Assembly (NCBI RefSeq): GCF_965218685.1
Contig: NZ_OZ244657.1
Coordinates: 558,001 to 622,000, forward strand
DNA from: Thalassobius sp965218685
GTDB lineage: Bacteria > Pseudomonadota > Alphaproteobacteria > Rhodobacterales > Rhodobacteraceae
DNA: 64,000 nt
Reading direction: 5' to 3'
This document shows positions 26,699-34,467 of this stretch, in pieces. The first letter of the stretch is position 1. Each line of letters begins with the position of its first letter. A model generated the notes under the pieces. That model was not told the origin of the DNA, searched no databases, and worked only from the letters and a program-made list of their open reading frames with translations. Made by a program: the position numbers and the translations under genes.

Positions 26699-27501
26699 GC
26701 ATCACCTTCCCAGATATTTGCATTTAGATATCTCTGAAAAACACCCAGCAAGCCTTCGATATTTATTCTTCGAACAAACTCCTGATCAGCATCTGAAAGT
26801 TCGGCTTTTGATCCACTAATCTCGCTCAATTTGTCGCAAACCCCCTGCCAGTTCTCACGGTTGGGTGCGCTGTTTATCCCAGGATAATTTGAGCCAGTTT
26901 CAATTTCTTCCAGCCCCCTCGACATTGAGCTACAGAAACGACCTAGTACTTCTTCTAGGGACAACTCCTTTGGCGTTCCGCTAGCCCCAAAAGGCCAAAC
27001 CGAGCAACCGCGGTTCTCTCTAGATTTGTTCATCTCATCAAATGTCCAGCGATATTGGAGCCGATCCAATTCAGCCCTAAGAGTTTTCAGGCGCTCATTC
27101 AAAAGCAGCTTTGCTCTTTCTTCCTCTCTTTGCCGCTGTTCATCTTCGAAAATCTTACCTTGCAAGGTAAGTAAATCGACCTGCTTTTCTTGCGCCTCGG
27201 CCATCTTTTCAAACTCGTTTCTTTGTTCGCGAAGCTCCGTGGCCTGCAGCCAAACCGTTACAACCAACCACACAAACGCCAGGCTCCCCGCGACACCGGC
27301 CAAGGTGTCCCCAATCTCATTCGGAGCTGCGTCTTTTAAATAGGACCATTTGGTGAAGTAGGAGCCATCCGTATCAACCACTGGCAGGCACCAAAGTGAA
27401 TAAGCGAAAACACCGCAAACCAGTAGGGTCAGAGCAACCCCGACAAGAAATGGCGGTTCCCGCCAAATAGCCTTGCGCGATTTTACCGGCTCTTGGCTCA
27501 T
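26695..27501 (-). CDS. AT-rich gene: two-helix membrane protein with coiled coil, function unknown
   Basis: 268-residue protein with membrane helices at about 18-38 and 64-85, then a strongly predicted coiled coil at about 86-150 (many E, Q, K, R, L; for example EREEQRQ-like heptads and KLLLNERLKTLRAEL) and a globular C-terminus. Base composition and codon choice are visibly more AT-rich than every neighbour, which suggests a foreign origin or fast evolution. Yet it overlaps both flanking genes by exactly four bases (ATGA), so it is translated as part of the operon. No family is recognised; two-helix-plus-coil proteins occur in some phage-defence loci, but nothing here proves that. Confidence 0.72.
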   Translation of the reverse strand: MSQEPVKSRKAIWREPPFLVGVALTLLVCGVFAYSLWCLPVVDTDGSYFTKWSYLKDAAPNEIGDTLAGVAGSLAFVWLVVTVWLQATELREQRNEFEKMAEAQEKQVDLLTLQGKIFEDEQRQREEERAKLLLNERLKTLRAELDRLQYRWTFDEMNKSRENRGCSVWPFGASGTPKELSLEEVLGRFCSSMSRGLEEIETGSNYPGINSAPNRENWQGVCDKLSEISGSKAELSDADQEFVRRINIEGLLGVFQRYLNANIWEGDA

Positions 27502-29435
27502 CCCTTCCCCTCCAGATACCGGCGTTTGGCCTCTTCTGTGCGGGCGAAGTCGCGGACCATATTGTCAATGGCGACCTCGTCGGATTTGTCGGCATAGCGG
27601 AATTCTGAATCGGCGTAGCGGTTGATTTCCTGGATCACCATGTCCACGGTGATCGGTTTGCGCAGATCCTCGATCATGGCCGATTTGCGCTCGTAGGGTT
27701 GGAACAGGAACAGGTCGGGCTGCTCCATCCATTCGTCGGGCAGTTCGAAATCCATCGCGCGGACCTTGACCGCGTCGGTGATATTCTTGATCGCCCGGCC
27801 CGTAAAACGCGGGTCCGCCTGCTGGATCGCCTTGAGATAGGTGCCCAGCTTGGCGATGGTGTCCAGCCCACCGATTTGGCCATGGACGCGGTCAAAGACC
27901 TCTAACAACCCTGCCTCTTGCGGGCGGGCGTGCGCCTCGAAGGATCGGGCAACGGCGCGTTTGATTTCCTGCGCGGCGTACAGATCGTGATCACCCAGCG
28001 GGATGTCGTGCTTCTTACCCATCAAGAGCGCCAGAATATCGATGTAATCCTCGCGCGTTTGCGGCCCGTCCACCAGGAACCGCGCCCCGGCCCGCTGGCG
28101 CAGCGCGTCATCCACGTTCTCAGGGTAGTTGCTGAACATGCCGAAGGTACAGTTGCCACGCACGACGGTGTTGGCGCCGGCAAAAGCCTCCATGAACACG
28201 GCGGTGACCTCTTGCTGACCCGCGCTGGATTGGCGATCCCCGCGTTTGCCCGCGATCTGGTCAATGTCATCAATCGTGCCAAAACCGATCACGCCGGGGT
28301 CCAGCACATTGTTAATAAACGCCTTGGCATTCTGACCGGATTTACCCTGATAGCTGTCGATATTGTCGATGCCAAAGTTCTGATAGCGAAACGGATAGCC
28401 CGCGATCTGGCAATACTCGTTCACCATCCCCGCCATCATCTGGATCAGGGTGGTTTTCCCCGTGCCCGGCGCGCCATCGCCCATAAAGGTAAAGATAAAC
28501 CCGCCTAATTCGGCAAAGGGGTTCAGCTTGCGGTCAAAATCATAGGCCATCAGCATCTTGGACAAGCGCATCGCCTGATACTTGGCGATATGGTTGCCGA
28601 CCACCTGATGCGGTTTCTTGAACTGCATGGTCAGCGTGCTGCCGGCAGCCTTACGCGCGGGGCTGAAGCCCTGGATGGTCAGATCGTCCGCCTCAACCCG
28701 CCAGCTGGAATTGTTGAACGGGTCCAGACGCGGGGCCTCTTGCGCGCGCAGGGCGACACGCTCCATCAATTGTTCGGCAAAGGCGGCGACGGTGGCCACC
28801 AGATGCGGTTCGTCACTGGCATGCGCGGCGATATCCTGATCCAGCTCCCACAACACGCCATGCAAACCCAGCTGAGCATTATCCGTCAGCACCTCACCAG
28901 GCTGGCCAACCTCGACCGAGATCTCGCCCTGATGCGGCGCCAGCAGATAGGCCGTGGCATTGGCGAAAACATGCATCACCACCAGCGCCTCGGCGGCCAG
29001 CAGCTCGGCGAAATCATGTTTCTGAGTGGCCGCCAACGACCCCTGCAAGTTGGCGCGTTTCAGCCCGTCCAGACCGGTACGTTCGGAAAAGCTCTGCCCC
29101 ATAGCCAGCGCAATTGCCAAACTGCGGCGCAAACTGTTCATCACCGTCGCCTGCAGGGGTGAAATCAGCGCATCCCCGCCATCTGCAGCCTCGATCCGCT
29201 CCAGCAGGCGCACTCCTTCAGGCCGCTGGGTGGACCGCGTCACCATCCCTGGCGTGGTAGACCGAAACCGCCGCGTCCGCGGGATCCCGGGCGAGCGTTC
29301 GGGCTGCGCCGAAACTTGCCGCGCCTGACCAATCCGAGGCGTGTGATCGAACCCTTCCAGCAAGGTCAGCGCCGCCGCGTAATGCGCCTGAATTTCCTCT
29401 TCGCGCAGTTCCATCAGATCACTGGTCAAACTCAT
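27498..29435 (-). CDS. AAA+ family ATPase of unknown role
   Basis: 645-residue protein. The N-terminal 290 residues are helical and unrecognised. The AAA+ core runs from about 300 to 520, with Walker A GDGAPGTGKTTLIQMMAG near 317, Walker B region GFGTIDDIDQIAG near 380 and a sensor/arginine-finger segment TFGMFSNYPENVDDALRQRA near 430. A C-terminal helical part of about 125 residues ends the protein. It has no membrane segment. The organisation fits an ATPase that remodels a partner protein rather than a transporter. A good ribosome site precedes the ATG, it is coupled to the AT-rich gene downstream, and a terminator-like hairpin separates it from the 375-residue unknown upstream. Confidence 0.82.
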   Translation of the reverse strand: MSLTSDLMELREEEIQAHYAAALTLLEGFDHTPRIGQARQVSAQPERSPGIPRTRRFRSTTPGMVTRSTQRPEGVRLLERIEAADGGDALISPLQATVMNSLRRSLAIALAMGQSFSERTGLDGLKRANLQGSLAATQKHDFAELLAAEALVVMHVFANATAYLLAPHQGEISVEVGQPGEVLTDNAQLGLHGVLWELDQDIAAHASDEPHLVATVAAFAEQLMERVALRAQEAPRLDPFNNSSWRVEADDLTIQGFSPARKAAGSTLTMQFKKPHQVVGNHIAKYQAMRLSKMLMAYDFDRKLNPFAELGGFIFTFMGDGAPGTGKTTLIQMMAGMVNEYCQIAGYPFRYQNFGIDNIDSYQGKSGQNAKAFINNVLDPGVIGFGTIDDIDQIAGKRGDRQSSAGQQEVTAVFMEAFAGANTVVRGNCTFGMFSNYPENVDDALRQRAGARFLVDGPQTREDYIDILALLMGKKHDIPLGDHDLYAAQEIKRAVARSFEAHARPQEAGLLEVFDRVHGQIGGLDTIAKLGTYLKAIQQADPRFTGRAIKNITDAVKVRAMDFELPDEWMEQPDLFLFQPYERKSAMIEDLRKPITVDMVIQEINRYADSEFRYADKSDEVAIDNMVRDFARTEEAKRRYLEGKG

Positions 29436-29505
29436 CCGTTAATTCTCCTCACCGGCACCCAGATCAGGCAACGGGCCTCAATTGTACCCCACCCATTCTT
29501 TGCTC

Positions 29506-29529
29506 AAAAAATACTCTCGCCGAAGGCGA
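29506..29529 (-). terminator. Terminator-like hairpin inside the AAA cluster
   Basis: Read on the minus strand: stem TCGCC / GGCGA with loop TTC, a short linker GAGTA, then TTTTTT. It sits between the 375-residue unknown (upstream) and the AAA ATPase (downstream). This 'GCC-TTC-GGC plus T run' style recurs in Rhodobacteraceae terminators. It probably splits the cluster into two units or tunes read-through. Confidence 0.6.
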
Positions 29530-29531
29530 CG

Positions 29532-30659
29532 TTAAAAACTCAAGACCCGACCGCCACCGCTCACGACATATTTCCGCACGCTGGCAAACCCCGGCGGGTT
29601 CTTTTCCGCCAGCACCTGATAGGGGCGTTCGGGCATGATGATGCTGCGCTCGGTGCGCGTTGCGCCCGTGTCCACGCCACGCCCACCGAATGGATCCAAG
29701 GCAAAGATCTCGCGTTCGGCGGTACTGAACCAACCAACCTTCTCTTCGGTGACGCGTTCGCTTTCCAGCTCTTCCATGGTCCAGGCCAGCGCCCAATCCT
29801 GCCCTTCGGGGCTACCGGCCTCGGCCAGAACCTCGCGCAGGGGCCCCGATTGCCGCGTATAGGTGTGCGAGTACATCGGCCCCAGATGGATGCGCCGCAG
29901 CCGTTTGGGATGCAGATCATTGAACTGCTCGTCAAAGCCCTTGGCGATGGTCACCAGTTTCAGACCGCCCAGGGATTGCCCCATCAGATGTGCCTGCACC
30001 TCGGGCCAGCGGCGTTCGTCCTTGGGCAGGGCTTCGCGACCCGTATCCTCCAGGTCCATCACGTAAATCACGGGCAGATTAAGCTGGCTGTCATAGACCG
30101 CCCAATGCACCAGGTAACGGCGCCGATCCTCGACCCCCGATTGCCAAATAACCCGAGGATCATTGCGCGCCCAGAAAAGTTGCCCTTTGGCCAGTTCCTC
30201 GTAATACAACCGCTGAGAAAGCGCGAATTGCAGTTTGGTCGGGATTTCGCGCTCGCCCACGATCTTCTCGACCATCTGCTTTTTCAACGCCTCGGTCGAG
30301 GGCATGCCGTCCAAATGCCGCCCCGCTTGCATCGCGTCATTGGCCATCACCAACAACTCGTTGAACGTCGGAAAACCACTGTCCACCGTGTCGATGGAAA
30401 GCGAACCAAAGAATTGCCCCGTATCGCGCCCGACCAGCAAGTACTTCATGCTAAGAGCACGGAAGCTGTAGCCGATTTCCGCCAGATAGCGTGCCAGGAT
30501 ATCCGCCTCGTCCGCGCTCATCTTGCCCTGAGCATGCATCTGCGCGATTACCCCAGTGACGTGCTGAGTGATGGCGCTGAACTTGGCGAAATACCGACGG
30601 CTGGCGCGGGTCTCCATCAGCGCGGCGTGATCGGCCTGAATTTCGACCTTTTCTGACAT
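29532..30659 (-). CDS. Conserved protein of unknown function, 375 residues
   Basis: Soluble 375-residue protein, no signal peptide. The N-terminal third is helical and charged (MSEKVEIQADHAALMETRAS, YFAKFSAITQHVTGVIAQMH). The rest appears alpha/beta with VHWAVYDSQLNLPVIYVMDL near residue 185 and HLGPMYSHTYTRQSGPLREV near 260. I recognise no catalytic motif. The start codon directly follows the stop of the TelA-like gene (TAAATG), so the two are co-translated. It ends just before the internal hairpin. Its constant company with the AAA ATPase and coiled-coil gene suggests a shared complex, which is inference. Confidence 0.72.
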   Translation of the reverse strand: MSEKVEIQADHAALMETRASRRYFAKFSAITQHVTGVIAQMHAQGKMSADEADILARYLAEIGYSFRALSMKYLLVGRDTGQFFGSLSIDTVDSGFPTFNELLVMANDAMQAGRHLDGMPSTEALKKQMVEKIVGEREIPTKLQFALSQRLYYEELAKGQLFWARNDPRVIWQSGVEDRRRYLVHWAVYDSQLNLPVIYVMDLEDTGREALPKDERRWPEVQAHLMGQSLGGLKLVTIAKGFDEQFNDLHPKRLRRIHLGPMYSHTYTRQSGPLREVLAEAGSPEGQDWALAWTMEELESERVTEEKVGWFSTAEREIFALDPFGGRGVDTGATRTERSIIMPERPYQVLAEKNPPGFASVRKYVVSGGGRVLSF

Positions 30660-31736
30660 TTACTGACCGTAAAGGTTCTTGTCGTGCTTCTCGACAATCG
30701 CCTGGAACCGGCGGGCAAAGCGTTCGTCGGCCTTGGCCTTGGCCTCCAGCACCTCGCGCGCGAACACCATGTGGCTTTCGTGTTTTTCCATCATGTCGGC
30801 CATGCGCTGGTTGGTCGCCGTGCCGATCGCGGCCATTGCGGCCTGAGCCTCTTTGTCCGTTTGCACCCCGATTTCATTGATCCGGTGCGCGACGTCCTGC
30901 TGCTGAGCAGTCTTCAACGATTTGGTCAGCGCATCATACAGCACCACCCGCTGCTTGGTGTCCGTCTGCAGCTTGTTGATCAGCACCATCTGCGTGGCCG
31001 CCTGGTTCTGCAAGCTGTCCACCCAGGTCTTACCCTTCTCGATATATCGCTCGAGCGTCTGAGATTTAGCCAGCTTGACCTGTTCATCCTGCACAAGCGC
31101 GTTATAGGCCTTGTTCAGATCAGCCAGTTCGGTTTCCAGCTTGGTGCGCTCGGCGGCATCCGTGGTGACGGCAATCTTGCCTTCCAGCTCGATAATCTTG
31201 GGGTCCATTGCCAGGATTTCGGCGCGGACGTTTTCCAGGTCCTGCACCGTGAGTTCACGCTCGTCCAAAGTTTCGGTCAGGTTGACCTCGACCTTGGCCT
31301 TCTGCTCGTTCAGCGTGTTCAGCTGCGCCTCCAGCAGGTTGGTAATCACATCCGACTTGCCAATCAGGTCCTGCAGTTTGTCATCGATATTGGCGGTGCG
31401 CAGTCGTTCCTGACGCAAGGATTCGGATTTGCCGCGGCTAAAGATACCGACAAAGCTTTCCCAGCCGGTTTTCGTCCGCATTTCATCAAAATCCTTGGAA
31501 AACGCGGCCGTCACATCGTCCAGCCCCATGATCAGCTCGGCGATGTTGGCGTTCATCACCTCGGTATGGGCGTGCACGTCATCCAGGGTCGCATTCTCGA
31601 TGTCGATCATCGCATCGTCGCCCGATTTGATTTTTTCGCGGGCGGTTTCAATACGGCCAGTCAGCTCGGCGATTTTTGCCTGAGCTTCGGCGACCTGTTT
31701 TTGCGATTCCAACACCTGAGCCTCGAAATTGGCCAT
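30660..31736 (-). CDS. Coiled-coil protein, weakly TelA-like (toxic anion resistance layout)
   Basis: 358-residue, almost entirely helical cytoplasmic protein rich in A, E, K, L and Q. The heptad-rich start (MANFEAQVLESQKQVAEAQA) is followed by a segment GWESFVGIFSRGKSESLRQE near residue 95, and then long helices with LNTLNEQKAKVEVNL and LERYIEKGKTWVDSL. The order (short F-G-rich knot, then antiparallel helices) resembles TelA/KlaA proteins, but identity by eye is low; a PspA-like filament protein is an alternative. The ATG at 31736 has GGGAG upstream; the frame continues to 31844 without a better site. It is the first gene of the minus-strand cluster. Confidence 0.7.
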   Translation of the reverse strand: MANFEAQVLESQKQVAEAQAKIAELTGRIETAREKIKSGDDAMIDIENATLDDVHAHTEVMNANIAELIMGLDDVTAAFSKDFDEMRTKTGWESFVGIFSRGKSESLRQERLRTANIDDKLQDLIGKSDVITNLLEAQLNTLNEQKAKVEVNLTETLDERELTVQDLENVRAEILAMDPKIIELEGKIAVTTDAAERTKLETELADLNKAYNALVQDEQVKLAKSQTLERYIEKGKTWVDSLQNQAATQMVLINKLQTDTKQRVVLYDALTKSLKTAQQQDVAHRINEIGVQTDKEAQAAMAAIGTATNQRMADMMEKHESHMVFAREVLEAKAKADERFARRFQAIVEKHDKNLYGQ

Positions 31737-31919
31737 TACACTCTCCCAGTAAGAATAATTTTCACTCATATGGGGAATGTGAAGCCGATTTACATCCCCC
31801 GGCATCCAAAATTTCACCGAAAGTGTTGCAAACCCAGACGTCAAAGGAAAGGGGAAACCCGCCCGTTGCGGCGGTTATCAGACGGGGGCACACCAAAGCG
31901 CCCCCGCTGCGGTCGGGAC
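31737..31919 (-). promoter_or_regulatory. Spacer between the AAA cluster and creatinase
   Basis: 183 bases. It must hold the promoter of the AAA cluster and the end of the creatinase transcript. A 7-bp stem, CGGGGGC with GCCCCCG (31883-31906), lies 14 bases past the creatinase stop, without a T run. An AT-rich stretch near 31755-31770 precedes the cluster's first gene. I cannot assign a sigma factor with confidence. Confidence 0.4.
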
Positions 31920-33128
31920 CTAGCCGACCACGTTGAATTCCGGCCCATAGGGATAGCCGGTAATGTTCTCGTTTCCGTCCTCGGTGATAACAAGGATATC
32001 GTGCTCGCGGTAGCCGCCCGCACCCGGTTGACCGTCCGCGATGGTCAGCATCGGCTCCATCGAGATGACCATGCCCGGTTCCAGCACTGTGTCGATATCT
32101 TCGCGCAGTTCCAGCCCGGCCTCGCGGCCATAGTAATGCGACAGCACCCCGAACGAGTGACCATACCCGAACGTACGGTATTGCAGCAGGTCACGCTCTT
32201 CCAGGAAGTCGTTGATCTTGTGCGTGACCTCGGCGCAGGTGGCGCCGGGTTTCAACAGGCTCATCCCGTATTCATGGGCGGCCACGTTTGCCTGCCAGAT
32301 CTTCAGGCTGGCGGGATCGACTTCTTCGACGAACATCGTGCGTTCCAGCGCAGTGTAATAGCCGCTGATCATCGGAAAGGTGTTCAGGCTCAAGATATCG
32401 CCGCGTTCCAGCACCCGGCCGGTGACCGGGTTATGCGCACCGTCGGTATTCAGGCCCGATTGGAACCACACCCAAGTATCGCGATATTCAGCGTCGGGGA
32501 AGCTGCGCGCGATCTCAAGCTCCATCGCGTCGCGGCCCGCCATGGCCACGTCAATCTCGCGAACGCCAGCCTTGACAGCGTCGCGGATGGCATAGCCCCC
32601 CACGTCCGCTACGCGCGCACCTTCGCGGATCAGAGCGATCTCGGCCGGGGATTTGTGCATGCGCTGGCGCATCGTTGGCACATGGATATCCACGAGCTTC
32701 GAGGGCGCCAGGAACGCCTCCAGCTTGGCGCGCTGAACCAGCGTCAGGTGGTCGCCCTCGTAACCGACGACCACGCCCTGCCCACTAACCGAACTTACAG
32801 CCCGCCAGTAATTGTCGCGCTGCCAATCGGTATAGGTGATGTTGTCGCCAAAACAGCGCCGCCACGGCTGACCGGCGTCAATCCCGGCGCTGATGGTCAC
32901 ATTGTCGGTCTGCGTCACGACCAACCCATAGGGCCGCCCGAACGCGCAATACAGGAACCCGCTGTAGTAGGCGATCGAGTGCATCGAAGTGAACACAACA
33001 GCATCCACCCCGGTCTCGGTCATGATGGCGCGCAGGCCGGACAGGCGCGCGGCATATTCAGTTTCGGCAAACGGCAGTTTGGCCTTTTCGCCATTGTGGA
33101 AACGGTACATCTCAGGACGTGAAGTCAT
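31920..33128 (-). CDS. Creatinase (creatine amidinohydrolase), M24 fold
   Basis: 402-residue cytoplasmic enzyme of the 'pita-bread' M24 fold, predicted to hydrolyse creatine to sarcosine and urea. Length equals that of Pseudomonas creatinase, and long stretches agree with my memory of it: YYSGFLYCAFGRPYGLVVTQ, WFQSGLNTDGAHNPVTGRV with the catalytic histidine near residue 230, FGYGHSFGVLSHYYGREAGL and EPGMVISMEPML. The metal ligands of true M24 peptidases are replaced, as expected for creatinase. The related DMSP lyase DddP has a different active-site set. AGGAGG precedes the ATG. No sarcosine oxidase or creatininase gene is next to it. Confidence 0.9.
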   Translation of the reverse strand: MTSRPEMYRFHNGEKAKLPFAETEYAARLSGLRAIMTETGVDAVVFTSMHSIAYYSGFLYCAFGRPYGLVVTQTDNVTISAGIDAGQPWRRCFGDNITYTDWQRDNYWRAVSSVSGQGVVVGYEGDHLTLVQRAKLEAFLAPSKLVDIHVPTMRQRMHKSPAEIALIREGARVADVGGYAIRDAVKAGVREIDVAMAGRDAMELEIARSFPDAEYRDTWVWFQSGLNTDGAHNPVTGRVLERGDILSLNTFPMISGYYTALERTMFVEEVDPASLKIWQANVAAHEYGMSLLKPGATCAEVTHKINDFLEERDLLQYRTFGYGHSFGVLSHYYGREAGLELREDIDTVLEPGMVISMEPMLTIADGQPGAGGYREHDILVITEDGNENITGYPYGPEFNVVG

Positions 33129-33301
33129 TCGACCCTCCTAGTGAAAGAAAGGTCCCGGCGTTCAGGACGGTTTTGGGGCCATGCTGCACGAATGACGCGC
33201 GGTCATGTGGCGACGCCATCGCCTTGCCTTATCCCTGTCCTTGCTCATCGTGCGCGATCTGGCAAGATGTTTTGCGATGCAATCCAAGGAATTTCGACAT
33301 C

Positions 33302-34303
33302 ATGAGCAGCACTCCGACGCCCGGCGCCCGCAATCTGATCACCGATGTGGCCGGCCTGCGGGTCGGCAACGCGCAGGATGAGCACGTAAAAACCGGCGCG
33401 ACCGTGCTGGTTGCAGATGTGCCCTTTACCGCTGGGGTTCACGTGATGGGCGGTGCCCCCGGCACGCGCGAGACTGACCTTCTGGGCCCCGACAAAACGG
33501 TCGAGCAGGTGGACGCGCTGGTCCTGTCGGGAGGTTCGGCCTTTGGGTTGGATGCGTCCTCGGGGGTAGCAGACGCCTTACGAGCGCAAGGGCGCGGCTT
33601 TGCCGTGGGCGATCAACTGGTGCCCATCGTTCCCGGCGCGATCCTGTTTGACCTGATCAACGGCGGCGACAAGAACTGGGCCGAAAACCCCTATAAACGA
33701 CTGGGGGCCGAGGCATTGGCCAATGCAGAGCAGGATTTCGCCCTTGGCAGCACCGGAGCCGGCGCCGGCGCGACCACGGCGAATTTCAAAGGCGGGCTGG
33801 GATCTGCCTCGGTCAAACTGCCTTCGGGCCACACTGTGGGCGCACTGGTGGCTGTAAACGCATTGGGGTCTGCCACGGTGGGGGACGGCCCCCATTTCTG
33901 GTCCGCCCCATTTGAAATCAACGACGAGTTCGGGGGCCGCGGTGTTGCCCAGACCTATGCCGACACGCATATTCCGCCGACCAAGCTGGCGGCACACGCC
34001 AACACAACCATCGGGATCGTCGCAACCGACGCGCAGCTAACCCAATCGCAATGCACCCGACTGGCCACCGCAGCCCATGACGGATTCGCGCGCGGGCTTT
34101 TCCCGTCTCACACCCCCATGGACGGAGACCTGATCTTTGCTGCGGCAACCGGCGCGGTGCCCTTGGGCTTTGCCCCTGCGGATACGCTGTACCTGGGTCA
34201 CGCAGCCGCAACCGTCATGGCCCGTGCAATCGCGCGCGCGGTTTTCCACGCCAGTGCCTCGCCGGGCGACACGCAACCCACCTGGGCCCAAAAGCACGGA
34301 TAA
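33302..34303 (+). CDS. P1-family (S58, DmpA-like) aminopeptidase
   Basis: 333-residue member of the Ntn-type P1/S58 family (DmpA, BapA), enzymes that cleave themselves to become N-terminal-serine aminopeptidases acting on D-, beta- or L-amino-acid amides. Seen are ITDVAGLRVGNAQDEHVKTG near the start, LSGGSAFGLDASSGVADALR near residue 80 and the cleavage-site-like GATTANFKGGLGSASVKLPSG near 160. Late in the protein, MDGDLIFAAATGA is typical. The ATG at 33302 has AAGGA upstream; the frame extends to 33119 into the spacer before creatinase. In this subgroup the nucleophile may be threonine or serine, and exact specificity is unknown. A hairpin follows the stop. Confidence 0.87.
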   Translation: MSSTPTPGARNLITDVAGLRVGNAQDEHVKTGATVLVADVPFTAGVHVMGGAPGTRETDLLGPDKTVEQVDALVLSGGSAFGLDASSGVADALRAQGRGFAVGDQLVPIVPGAILFDLINGGDKNWAENPYKRLGAEALANAEQDFALGSTGAGAGATTANFKGGLGSASVKLPSGHTVGALVAVNALGSATVGDGPHFWSAPFEINDEFGGRGVAQTYADTHIPPTKLAAHANTTIGIVATDAQLTQSQCTRLATAAHDGFARGLFPSHTPMDGDLIFAAATGAVPLGFAPADTLYLGHAAATVMARAIARAVFHASASPGDTQPTWAQKHG

Positions 34304-34309
34304 CGGCCG

Positions 34310-34333
34310 GACCCTGTCCTTTTGGACAGGGTC
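34310..34333 (+). terminator. Hairpin after the P1 peptidase gene
   Basis: A 10-bp perfect stem GACCCTGTCC / GGACAGGGTC with loop TTTT, seven bases after the stop. The trailing bases are GGTTT, so the T run is short. Confidence 0.7.
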
Positions 34334-34467
34334 GGTTTACCGGCCCCAGACGTCATGTATAAAGACCGGAATACGTCAGGAACGACAGGCCGAAACACAC
34401 TCACGGACACTGTTTGTCAACGCGCTGGTGGTCAGGGGAATCGAGACCGCCAGCGCGATCCGACCGA
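34334..34467. other. Convergent spacer with a second large inverted repeat
   Basis: Between the two convergent stops lies a 13-base inverted repeat with one wobble position (CGCGCTGGTGGTC at 34421 and GACCGCCAGCGCG at 34445, 11-base loop). It ends 11 bases before the stop of the minus-strand hydrolase and may be that gene's transcript end. I see no gene here. Confidence 0.45.

Noticed and set aside
30684..33122. 812-residue open frame on the plus strand opposite the coiled-coil and creatinase genes
   Set aside because: It spans two well-supported minus-strand genes and their spacer, has no ribosome site, and its translation (many H, Q, R, L) is typical of antisense reading of GC-rich genes.
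31920..33128. DMSP lyase DddP instead of creatinase
   Set aside because: DddP is also an M24-fold protein common in this group, but the sequence follows creatinase closely, including the NTDGAHNPV active-site region.
34421..34457. Possible tRNA 3'-end remnant or attachment site (CTCGATTCCCCTGACCACCA read on the minus strand)
   Set aside because: It looks slightly like a T-loop plus CCA, but the match is short, the T-stem does not pair, no integrase is nearby, and the sequence is explained by a 13-base inverted repeat.
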